Source: Paulinella micropora
Taxonomy: Eukaryota > Cercozoa > Imbricatea > Euglyphida > Paulinellidae
Assembly: GCA_019918135.1 (NCBI GenBank)
Contig: WBZZ01001363.1
Location: 106,001 to 170,000, forward strand
Reading direction: 5' to 3'
DNA length: 64,000 bases
Every line of letters begins with the position of its first letter. Within the stretch, counting starts at the first letter, position 1. A program made the translations under genes and the position numbers. Below, in pieces: positions 55,223-64,000 of this stretch. The notes under the pieces were generated by a model. It made no database searches. It was not told the origin of the DNA and worked only from the letters and a program-made list of their open reading frames with translations.

Positions 55223-57060
55223 CCACCAGCGCAGGCTCTCGGCCTCCGGCGCGAGCAGAAAGGCGCCGAGGGCCCGCAGGAGCTCCTGCAACGGCCGCCC
55301 GCACAGCGTAGTCCAGGCCCGCTGCTCCAGCTGCCTGAGATAGCTCGCAGTGCCGTAGGGGGTCACCTCCAGGCCTAGGGCGCGCTGGTCCTCTGCCTCA
55401 CGGACGTGCGGCGCCGGGGCGGTGGCCGGCGGCGGGACGTCGAGCCGGCGCACCTCGCCCGGGCCGGCCACGAGCCTGGCGCCCAGGCTGTGCTGCACCA
55501 CGGACCACGCGCTGCGCCAGCAGCCGGCCTCCCACGGCCACGCAGGGTCCGGCGCCCCGCGCGAGGCCGAGAGCCGGCAGGCCGCCGGCAGCACCGAGAG
55601 CGCGAAGGCCAGGGCCAACGTTGAGCTCAGCACCCCCCAGTCCACCACCCGGCGGCGGGGCCCCGGGGGCACGGAAGCCAAGACCTCGCCTGCGGCGGCC
55701 AGCAGCCGGGGCCAGGCCTCGGTGCGGACGGGGCAGAACCCCGCGCACTCGGGGTCCCGCCGGTACAGGCCACCCTGCCAACGGCAGGCGAACAGCCAGG
55801 GCTCCCGCGGCAGCAGGTCCGGCAGCGCGGCCAAGAACGCAGATTCGTCGCTGACCTCGGCCAGCCGCAGGGGGCTGCCGGCGGACAGCGCCCGGGCGAG
55901 GGTCTCCGAAGCCAGGCACAGGCACGCGGGCAGGCGCAGGTGCTCGGGCGTCAGCGCGGCGAAGGCCTCGGCGATCGTGGCCCGGGCCCCGAGCCCCAGC
56001 GTCGTGCGCACCAGCGAGTGGATGGGGGGGAGCCAGGGCGAGAACAGGAGCCGGCGCCGCGCCAACTCCCAGCGCAACGCCGGGGGCAATGCGCGGAGGA
56101 TTTCGCGGGCCCAGTGAGTACAGCCAGGACTCGGGCCCCCCGGTTTCCAGGTACACCAGGTGGGAGGGGCCCCAGGCCGCCTCGGTGCGCCGTAGGCAGT
56201 CCCGGGTCAGCTGCTCGACTCGGTCCCGCGCCCAGGGCCGCAGCGCCCGGGACCGTGCCCGCTGCTGGCCTGCTCGCACCACTGCCAGCGGCTCCAGCGT
56301 GACGACGTCGAAGATCTGCAAGACGCTGAGCCCCGGGGCCCGAGCGGCTGGCCGCAGCAGAGCGGAGGGTCGCCTGGCTTCTGTCTCCCCCCGCGGGGGA
56401 ACAGCCGGGCGCACGAGGAGCAGGCCCGGGCGAAGTCGAGCAAGAGGCTGAGGTAGCACGGGGCCTCGCGGTAGCGCGCCCGCCAGTCGGAGAAGGCTTC
56501 GGGGGAGAAGAGCCGGGTGAGGCGGGGATCGTAGCCGGTGTTACAGGCCGGCCGCCGCAGCTGGCGTTCGTACGACTGCTGGCCTCGTGGATGGCACGGG
56601 GCCGCGAGCCACAGGAGCAGCAAGACGGCCCGGCAGCGCGCGGCGGCCACGTAGGAATAGTAAGGCTCCCGCAGCAGCCAACGCGAGGACGGGGCGAGGC
56701 GGAGGCCGCCCGACGGGGCCCGGACTTCTAGCGCCGCGGCCGCGAGGCAGGCGGGCCCGCGTGGGTGCAGGCCCGTGTGGTGGAACACCTGGTGCAGCAA
56801 GGGACGGGCCAGCGTGGGGAAGCGGGCGAAAGCCCCCTGCGTGGCCAGCGCCCGCAACAGCCACTTGGAGGCCAGGGCCAGGGCCACGAGGTCACGGTAC
56901 CGCGCGTAGTCCACCGCGCCGGACCGGCAGGCGAGCAAGAACACCGTGGCCTGGTACCCGGTGCCCGCGCCCAGCACTAGCCGGACCGCAGGCGTAGCGC
57001 CGTCGTGCTGGGCCTTGTGGCGCTTGGGGCCGGGCCTGGGGAGCAGGGCGTCGTGGTCCA
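55214..57060 (-). pseudogene. Large GC-rich virus-like gene, two frameshifts, C-terminus cut by copia
   Basis: The start is ATG at 57060 (MDHDALLPRPGPKRHKAQHD). The N-terminal third has an F-box-like helix (YRDLVALALASKWLLRAL); the middle carries a likely zinc site (CSSCARLF ... PLCC) and then LQIFDVVTLEPLAVV; the last third is Leu/Ala/Arg-rich (LPPALRWELARRRLLFSPWL). Single-base shifts are needed near 56,340 and near 56,105. The copia insertion at 55,222 replaces the last codons; in the uninterrupted order the frame would close at the TGA at 47616, about eleven codons after the break. A repeated pattern with the F-box-like protein of block A (VV.LEPLAV..; F-box-like start) suggests a related viral family, but I cannot name it. 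Confidence 0.55.
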
Positions 57061-57739
57061 TGCCGGGCCTCTTTCTCGTCAGGCAGGGCAGCATATTGTT
57101 TATACATTTCTTGCACCATTTCATCATAATCATTCACCTCTGCCTCTGTCAACCTATGCTCCTCACCTAACATTCGCCTAACCTCCCCTACCACAGCCCC
57201 ACACCTCTGCTTTCTCTGTCTCCTCTTCTCTTCCTTTCTGATCTTGGGCACCCTACACACTAGCACTATCTCTTTCCCCGTCACATACTTATCTATTTTA
57301 TACCTATCATCTGTCTCCTGCCACTGCCACATCTCTCGCAGGTATGGCTCTCCTGTTCTACCCATACACCCATCCGCATCTGGCACTTTTACTGGCGTCA
57401 TCTTCTGAGGACCCTCTCTACACTCGCCCAGTACTCCTTTCTGGTCATGTAATTCACCCCAGCCTTTGGGCGTCATCACACAAAATTCCTTTCAAAATTC
57501 TGCCCCAAACTCTGCTCCGCGAGCTCTGCCCCCACTAAAGTGCCTGTGTGTCTGCCATAATCGGAGGACGCTTGCCTTGCCTCTGTCACCGCTTCTCGTT
57601 TCTGTTGCTTGATTTGGTGCCGAGCTTCCTCAAAAAGTGCCGCCAGACTGCGCCGGTCCGTAAAAAAAGTTGACAGGATTTGGCTTTTTGGCTGGCATGG
57701 CCTGGAACGGCCTGAACATTTTTTAGGGTAATGGGTCAC
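57061..57739 (-). CDS. Hypothetical ORF of host-like composition, truncated at block B
   Basis: Two minus-strand frames overlapping at 57,478 read as one charged protein: RRSLAALFEEARHQIKQQKR ... then CVMTPKGWGELHDQKGVL, KYVTGKEIVLVCRVPKIRKE, LTEAEVNDYDEMVQEMYKQY. A one-base shift joins them at the TGTGATGA overlap. The reading is clearly less GC-rich than block B and runs into it at about 57,080, so the C-terminus is lost there. Unrecognised; perhaps a host or retroelement gene interrupted by the viral block. Confidence 0.35.
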
Positions 57740-58338
57740 AAAAACACCAAAAACCCAGGAAACTAAGGCTTCTGAAGTACTGCTCCTTTTTGCAAAAGAG
57801 CTGCAGATTCAGAAAGATCACAATCTATATTACTGCCCACCAAACTATCGCGAATTATAAGCAAGATTTTGCACAATAATTATTTTTAATACACAAGACA
57901 CAAAACTTTGAGTGTTAACAGTTATAAAATTTGGATTTCAAATTATTATTTTTTTTTATGGCAGCCAGCAGTAGATCTCATCGTGATCTTTACAAAAAAA
58001 AGGCAGATTAAAAAAACATTAAAAACTCAAAAAGTTATAGTTGCCTCCCAGTCAATTTTACCGATGCTTAAAGTGATGCTTAAAAAAAACATATGTTCCT
58101 CGGTCTTCATATCGTTAGTGCCGCGTTATCTGTTATATATTAAATATCGTACTATCGTAACAAGAGTTGGTATTAATGCCATCAAGGGGGAGCTTAGGAA
58201 GTTACTATCAATTAGGTGATGGGATTAATACAACAGGTATATACGTTACAAGTTAATTAGTATTAATAGTTCCTAGTATGGAAAAATGGGTAATTATTGC
58301 TATCGAAATAGTTCCTAGTATGGAAAAATGGGTAATTA
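57740..58338. other. AT-rich spacer with a 42-bp tandem duplication
   Basis: No gene supported. A 42-bp unit beginning TTCCTAGTATGGAAAAATGG is repeated head to tail at 58270 and 58312. ATCAAGGGGGAGC at 58184-58196 matches the polypurine tract of the intact copia element and may be a relic of another copy. Confidence 0.5.
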
Positions 58339-58585
58339 TTGCTATCGACATTCAAGACAAAAAAATTATGAGTTTTTCATTTTTGAGTCAGTTTTTTGGT
58401 TTTGTGTCACTTTTTCGTTTTTGTGTCAAAAATTCAAATTTAACGGTAACACTTCGCTAAAATTTACGTCATTTTTGCGGACGCATATAGCAGTTAATTT
58501 GAACATTCAAATTTCCAACCAAAATCAAAATTCCAACCAAAACTAAAAAACTAACAATTTTTTTTGTCTTGAATGTCGATAGCAA
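58339..58585. mobile_element. MITE with 29-30 bp terminal inverted repeats and TA duplication
   Basis: The left end TTGCTATCGACATTCAAGAC at 58339 is matched in inverse at the right end (ending GTCGATAGCAA at 58585); the repeats continue into A/T runs for about 29 bp. The element is 247 bp, has no ORF, and is flanked by TA on both sides (58337-58338 and 58586-58587), as for Tc1/mariner-type transposons. The same TATTGCTATCGA end occurs once more just upstream in the 42-bp duplication. Confidence 0.8.
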
Positions 58586-58587
58586 TA

Positions 58588-59366
58588 CTGGGGTAGGTGG
58601 CATTGGTGGCACCAATACCAACTTCAATATATCGTGTGTGGATGCCTATTTTTATTTTGACTTACAGACTCCGACCGCCGTAAGGACTGTTTCGTTCGTT
58701 TGGCGGGCTTCTGTCAGTAGTGCTGAATTACATATTAAAGGACGTTTGGAGCTGGTTATATAGTCAACTGGGGACGCCTGGGAGACGTTAAACAGGCTTC
58801 TAACTTATGATACCCTCAATACTGTTCAACTTCTCAAGGATGGGCATAATTAAATATATTCTTTTCGACCTGCACCGGCAAAATATATAAGAGTAGAGGA
58901 TTGGGTTTCTGGCGGAGTGGATTGAAATGGTTGTATTAAAGCCTCGGAATAGGCACATGATCAATAAATATATTCGTTTCGATCAGAACCGGCAAACTTG
59001 AACTGCTAGTAAATTGACTTGATCACTGAGTGCCGCGCAGCCCGGGCGCTACGGTAAAAAAATTAAGTGATTTAAAGTTTTGCGTTCAGGCGAACTTCAA
59101 CTAATTGTTGACCCTCTTTGACTCTTTTTGCTCTCACTGCGGCTGAAGGCTTTCCGCTCTCTCGGTGGCATCCAATTGGCAATTACTTGTATGGCACAGA
59201 AATAAGTCTGAGAAGAGTACTACGTGATTTGTCGGATGATGAAATACAACTCTCAGCTTGTGTAACTTGAGACCCACCTACATCCAAGGCCGCCAGATGC
59301 ATTGAATGGATTTGAAGTCCGGACTTTCACTGACAGTCGGACAGTCATTAATACGCGTGAAGCAGG
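58588..59366. other. Gene-free AT-rich DNA
   Basis: No gene seen. It contains two similar stretches, TATTCTTTTCGACCTGCACCGGCAAA-like at 58,857 and TATTCGTTTCGATCAGAACCGG-like at 58,973, about 115 bp apart, likely an old duplication. Confidence 0.4.

Positions 59367-59424
<58 letters not shown>
59367..59424 (+). repeat. Poly(A) tract of 58 bases
   Basis: An uninterrupted A run following ...GTGAAGCAGG. It may be the tail of a retrotransposed sequence on the plus strand, but no retroelement body is recognisable upstream. Confidence 0.7.
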
Positions 59425-59425
<1 letters not shown>

Positions 59426-59669
59426 ACACTTCAGTGCTACCAGCATTAGAATTCGGACAAGGGCCATCTACCCCTTTTTGTCCCTGCGAATGGAGCCGCA
59501 AAAACCGTGAGGATTAGTGACACTGAGGTGGCGAAATAGGAAGATGGCTCGATGTTCCTGCTGGAGGTAGATAGTGAGAAGGATGTTCATGACTTTATGT
59601 GTGTATGTAAGTGTGTATGTTTTTTACCCAACACTTTTATGAAAAAAATACTTGCCACTCATATGTACG

Positions 59670-60030
59670 TACGTATATATTATGTATGTATGTATTTATA
59701 TATATGTATGCATGCATGCATGTATGTATGTATGTATGTATGTATGTATGCATGTGTGTATGTATGTATGTATGTATGTATGTATGCATGGATGCATGAC
59801 TGTTACGTATGTTATGTATGTTATGTATGCTATGTATGCTATGTATGCTATGTATGCTATGTATTATGTGTGTTATGAATGTTGTGTATGTTATGTATGT
59901 ATGTGTGTATGTATGTATGTATGTATGTATGTATGATAATGATCACAATAATAATAATAATGTTGTGTATGTATGTGTGTATGTATGTATGTATGTATGT
60001 ATGATAATAATCATAATAATCATAATAATA
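59670..60030. repeat. TATG/TATGC/AAT microsatellite cluster
   Basis: Mostly (TATG)n with CATG and TATGT variants and two blocks of (ATA)n. The repeat block TAATAATAATGTTGTGTATG... is itself duplicated. Open frames across it (poly-Tyr, Val, Cys, Met) are not genes. Confidence 0.8.
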
Positions 60031-60300
60031 GTGCTTCTCTGTCAATGGCTGATGCATTTCTGCACATGCGCCTCCATCGTCTCACCCGTGAGGGGAGTAC
60101 GAAGAATTGACGATAAGCTCTAATGACACCCCCGCAAGGGCAGTTCCAACACTTCCAGACGGGCCGGTATGTTCAATGAAAATACTGGTCCAGAAATAGA
60201 CCGGTATGTTCAATGAAAATACTGGTGGCACCGACGGGAATCGAACTGGCGACAGGGCCCAGATGGTAGAACTTGACCACTGGGCTATCACGGTGACCAC
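60031..60300 (-). mobile_element. tRNA-derived SINE, copy 1
   Basis: On the minus strand the element starts with a tRNA-like head: A box TAGCCCAGTGG (60287-60277) and B box AGTTCGATTCCC (60247-60236), followed by a body with a duplicated CAGTATTTTCATTGAACATACC segment, and a tail of (TTA)n. Pol III transcription from the internal boxes is the known mechanism. The body lacks LINE-coding sequence. Confidence 0.8.
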
Positions 60301-60349
<49 letters not shown>

Positions 60350-60617
60350 GTGCTTCTCTGTCAATGGCTGATGCATTTCTGCACATGCGCCTCCATCGTC
60401 TCACCCGTGAGGGGAGTACGAAGAATTGACGATAAGCTCTAATGACACCCCCGCAAGGGCAGTTCCAACACTTCCAGACGGGCCGGTATGTTCAATGAAA
60501 ATACTGGTCCAGAAATAGACCGGTATGTTCAATGAAAATACTGGTGGCACCGACGGGAATCGAACTGGCGACAGGGCCCAGATGGTAGAACTTGACCACT
60601 GGGCTATCACGGTGTCC

Positions 60618-60619
<2 letters not shown>
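60350..60619 (-). mobile_element. tRNA-derived SINE, copy 2
   Basis: Nearly identical to copy 1, in tandem with it and separated by (AAT)n; the head ends GGTGTCC instead of GGTGACC. Confidence 0.8.
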
Positions 60620-60676
<57 letters not shown>

Positions 60677-61122
60677 ATATCTGAGGCGTACTGATGCAGC
60701 TAATGGCATATCCTCAACGGACATAAGCCTCCAATACCCTTGTTCGAGGTCCTCCACCCCCCCGTGTCAGTCTCTCGCCTGATGATCGGGGCCACCGATG
60801 GAGCTCCTGAGGGCAAGACTGCACTAAGCCGAGGTTATTCCGCAGTCCCAGCAACCTCTTGCAAGACGTCACCGAATGTGCAAGTGCATACACCAAGCGC
60901 GGTTGCTAGAGCTGCCTCGAAACCCCACCCATAACAATCTGGTGTCTGCTGGGTCCTGGGCTATCAACCAGCATATGCGGAGTTTAAGATCTTTTACGCG
61001 CGCAACGACCCTCCTCCCCAGCATCTACCACCAAAGGGTTATGAGTTGGCGTCACAGTTTAACGCCTTGAGGCCATTGGGCTGGAACTCTGTTTAGCAAG
61101 TGTGACTAGGTTTTTTCATCGG

Positions 61123-61166
<44 letters not shown>
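60620..61166. other. AAT tracts and unique spacer between SINE copies
   Basis: (AAT)n at 60,617-60,674 and 61,123-61,166 with about 450 bases of unique sequence between. No gene recognised. Confidence 0.5.
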
Positions 61167-61432
61167 GTGCTTCTCTGTCAATGGCTGATGCATTTCTGCA
61201 CATGCGCCTCCATCGTCTCACCCGTGAGGGGAGTACGAAGAATTGACGATAAGCTCTAATGACACCTCCGCAAGGGCAGTTCCAACACTTCCAGACGGGC
61301 CGGTATGTTCAATGAAAATACTGGTCCAGACGGATCGGTATGTTCAATGAAAATACTGGTGGCACCGACGGGAATCGAACTGGCGACAGGGCCCAGATGG
61401 TAGAACTTGACCACTGGGCTATCACGGTGTCC

Positions 61433-61434
<2 letters not shown>
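61167..61434 (-). mobile_element. tRNA-derived SINE, copy 3
   Basis: Same family and orientation as copies 1 and 2, with a shortened spacer between the two duplicated body segments (CAGACGGATC in place of CAGAAATAGACC). It is flanked by (AAT)n on both sides. Confidence 0.8.
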
Positions 61435-61491
<57 letters not shown>

Positions 61492-61517
61492 TTATAAATA
61501 TAATTCTAGCAGTTATA

Positions 61518-61843
61518 GTGTATCTCCTGCCAATTGCTGAGCCAAAAGGCCATGTGCATCCAGTCCTCCATTCCATAAGGAAAGTCTCCACACCAATCGG
61601 TGGAATAAAGGAAGTGACGGCATAGAACATTACTCTAGGAGCTTTATACCAATCAGCCCATGGAAAGGACCGATGGCCTATGTACTCCCTACTTCTCACA
61701 GGCCTCAGAAATGCACACACAAGCAGACACTGCAGCAAAAAAAAACCCGTCCACTGCTGTGCTCTCTCAAGGCCACCTGTGTGGTACGATCCAGGCTCCA
61801 GCAATCAAGCAAGAACATCTAGATCGCGCTCCAGTCGCAGGCG
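61518..61843. mobile_element. 326-bp insertion flanked by a 14-bp direct repeat
   Basis: TTCTAGCAGTTATA occurs at 61504-61517 and again at 61844-61857. Exact flanking repeats of this length are typical target-site duplications of target-primed retrotransposition. The insert has an A run (61,736-61,745) but no recognised coding or Pol III boxes. Confidence 0.6.
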
Positions 61844-61949
61844 TTCTAGCAGTTATAATACATGTAATAAAATATATTATGATGCCAAATTGAGTTAACG
61901 ATGAAAATAGGTAATATTTGCCTTCTTGCTGTTACCGTTGCTTGTCGAT

Positions 61950-62042
61950 CTTCTCTGGTCTGTCTGTCTTCTCTTGTCTGTCTGCCTGCCTATCTGTCTG
62001 TCTGTCTGCCTGCCTATCTGTCTGTCTGTCTGTCTGCCTGCA
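61950..62042. repeat. TGTC/TGCC tetranucleotide repeat
   Basis: Alternating CTGT and CTGCCTGCCTAT blocks; simple sequence. Confidence 0.8.
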
Positions 62043-62379
62043 AATCAACAATAAACTCAGTCTGGGATCCATCAACAACTTGAGAAGTGTCATAGACTGG
62101 ACTGCAAGAGTAATTTTAAGAATGAGAGGCTAGTTGTAAAGGGAGGGAATAGTGCTGAGGAACTAAAAAAAGACGATACAGCAGCCTCAAATCGAGAATA
62201 GGTGTCACTAGAATGCAAGACTCTTGCATGAGCGACAAAGGTCGGGTTGTCAAGCCAAGGGAGGGAATGGTGCTCAGGAAACTAAAAACAGAAAAGGGGT
62301 TGGTTGAATTCTGTTGCTAAAAAAAACTGAAAAAACCAGAGAAACCTGGAAGCCACTCCACCCAGTAAGGCCGTTTTGA

Positions 62380-62630
62380 TTTGGGCGGGATGGGGCGCGA
62401 AAAAAAACAACAAATTTGTCGCTCCCTTGGTTTTCGCGCCTCGAATCTTTGGCGGAGCGTCACCTCCCCGCCATAATCCAGTTGCTTCACTGCCTATATG
62501 AAGCACACGGTGGCGGCAGAAAGGGAAAGTCTCTCACTGGTCTATAAATCGGCGTACCTGCTTTGTTTGGTGCATTTTCTCTCTCGTTCTTGCTTGTATC
62601 TTTTTAAAAAAGTCGAAAATTTGCTTGCAG
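62380..62630 (+). promoter_or_regulatory. Promoter-like segment with inverted E2F-type sites and TATA box
   Basis: GGCGCGAAAA at 62394-62403 and its exact inverse TTTTCGCGCC at 62431-62440 match the E2F/DP consensus TTTSSCGC. About 105 bases on is CTATAAAT (62543-62550), followed by a pyrimidine-rich stretch and an acceptor TTGCTTGCAG at 62630. The downstream exon (GCATTACGGTCTTC...) gives only short frames, so the gene is not identified; it may be truncated by the repeats that follow. Confidence 0.4.
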
Positions 62631-62869
62631 GCATTACGGTCTTCTGAAAATGACTACCTGTCAATCGAGCCACAAGATGTTGGTACAACTCTTGATCTGC
62701 AAATTCTAGTTACAGAGTCATCTGAAAAAAATTTTGTGTGGGCTTTGTGTGCATCGTATGTGTTTATTGTGTTCTTATTGCTGGTTGTTGCTCTACATTC
62801 GCCATGTTGAGTGTGCAAGTACTTGCAACGCGAAACGTTTCGATATTTCTCACGATGTCTCAGAGGCAG

Positions 62870-63435
<566 letters not shown>

Positions 63436-63484
<49 letters not shown>

Positions 63485-64000
63485 GAGTGTTTATATTTAT
63501 AGATATTATGATGTTTGTTGATGTTTGAGTAGGTATGTCATTAGTGCTGTTTTGAATGGTTTTATTTTTGTTTCATCTGTTATATTTTTTGGGATTGATT
63601 TCCATTGATCAGCGAAGATCTTGGTGAGATATGGGTCTTTGTGATTGACAAAGAGGCTGCTTTTAGTTGAGTATCGCGTTTTGTATGAATGTATGGTATT
63701 GATTGGGGTAAAGGTGTTATTGTGGAGTGGTCTGTTGAGGTGTTTTTTAGGGTAAATGAATGGGTGATTTTCTATGCATACACGGAGTGTATATAGGTGG
63801 GTGATGTCAAGTAGTTTCAGTTGGTTTAGTATTGGTTTGGTGTGCGCGCGGTAATGTGTTTTTGCAATTATTCTGATTATTTTTTTATGTATTTTTATGA
63901 GTGGTTGTATGTATTTCTTTTGTTGTCATGCGTCCCCCAGATGGAGATGTTTTGTATGAGGTGTGGGTATATGTGTGTGTAGTATAATTGTTTCATTGTT
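63436..64000 (-). mobile_element. LINE 3' end with poly(A) tail, 5' part outside the window
   Basis: On the minus strand the C-terminal region of a LINE ORF2 enters from the window edge (HIYPHLIQNISIWG, the region after the RT palm), changes frame near 63,920, and continues KIIRIIAKTHYRAHTKPILN, then LLDITHLYTLRV and ends LLKHQQTS-TAA at 63506. Only about 23 bases of 3'UTR separate the stop from a 47-base poly(A) (T run 63436-63482). The WG...RRIIRII...H..PLF..L.IL.I..LY pattern belongs to the CR1/Jockey-like group of non-LTR elements. Confidence 0.75.

Noticed and set aside
58184-58196. A third copia LTR
   Set aside because: Only the purine tract matches; the following sequence does not resemble either LTR.
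59552-60120. Tyr/Val/Cys/Met-rich proteins
   Set aside because: Frames follow the TATG microsatellite.
60236-60300. A functional tRNA gene
   Set aside because: A and B boxes are present, but three copies share a long body and AT-rich tail, and the acceptor arm does not pair cleanly, so a SINE head is the better reading.

Overview
The window is nuclear DNA of a eukaryote. It has spliceosomal introns (GT...AG with pyrimidine tracts), Ty1/copia and Ty3/gypsy LTR retrotransposons, LINE 3' ends with poly(A), a tRNA-derived SINE, a TA-flanked MITE, long microsatellites and a class C GPCR fragment, and no bacterial operon signals. Inside it sit blocks of very GC-rich, tightly packed, mostly intron-poor genes that look like endogenised large DNA virus (nucleocytovirus-type) DNA: an RPB10-like RNA polymerase subunit, a SNF2/SMARCAL1-like helicase, a divergent kinase-like protein and F-box/LRR proteins. 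A unicellular relative of animals such as an ichthyosporean, where endogenised giant viruses have been reported, would fit. That host guess is weak inference; no rRNA or marker gene fixes it.

Layout. 1-9,326: GC-rich virus-like block A, seven genes. 9,326-28,193: a head-to-tail array of 3.73 nearly identical units of about 5.05 kb, each with two divergent spliced genes and several copies of an 18-bp perfect palindrome. 28,194-34,081 and beyond: a minus-strand Ty3/gypsy element whose RT is cut off at the array edge. About 34.6-36.0 kb: low-complexity DNA. 36.07-40.26 kb: a decayed Ty1/copia element of moderate GC. 40.3-42.5 kb: AT-rich spacer. 42.59-43.78 kb: class C (GABA-B-like) receptor exons with one exon inverted relative to the others. 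44.2-45.1 kb: 5' part of a non-LTR reverse transcriptase. 45.09-57.06 kb: GC-rich block B, split by a young intact Ty1/copia element (47,657-55,222) with identical 314-bp LTRs and a 5-bp target duplication. 57.1-64.0 kb: AT-rich repeat territory with a MITE, poly(A) and tetranucleotide tracts, three SINE copies, a 326-bp insertion with a 14-bp target duplication, a promoter-like segment, and a LINE 3' end leaving the window.

How it fits together. The virus-like genes would have served viral transcription (RPB10), DNA or chromatin remodelling (SNF2 helicase) and host ubiquitin targeting (F-box/LRR). Several now carry single-base frameshifts or stops, and one is truncated by the copia element, so block B in particular looks like a decaying insertion. 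The array junction falls at the RPB10 start codon on one side and inside the gypsy RT on the other, so the array is younger than both neighbours or arose with their rearrangement. The best candidate for an undescribed element is the array: a two-gene, palindrome-studded, intron-containing unit with no family I can name confidently, in which one intron is a second copy of a roughly 190-bp palindrome-bearing sequence found elsewhere in the unit.
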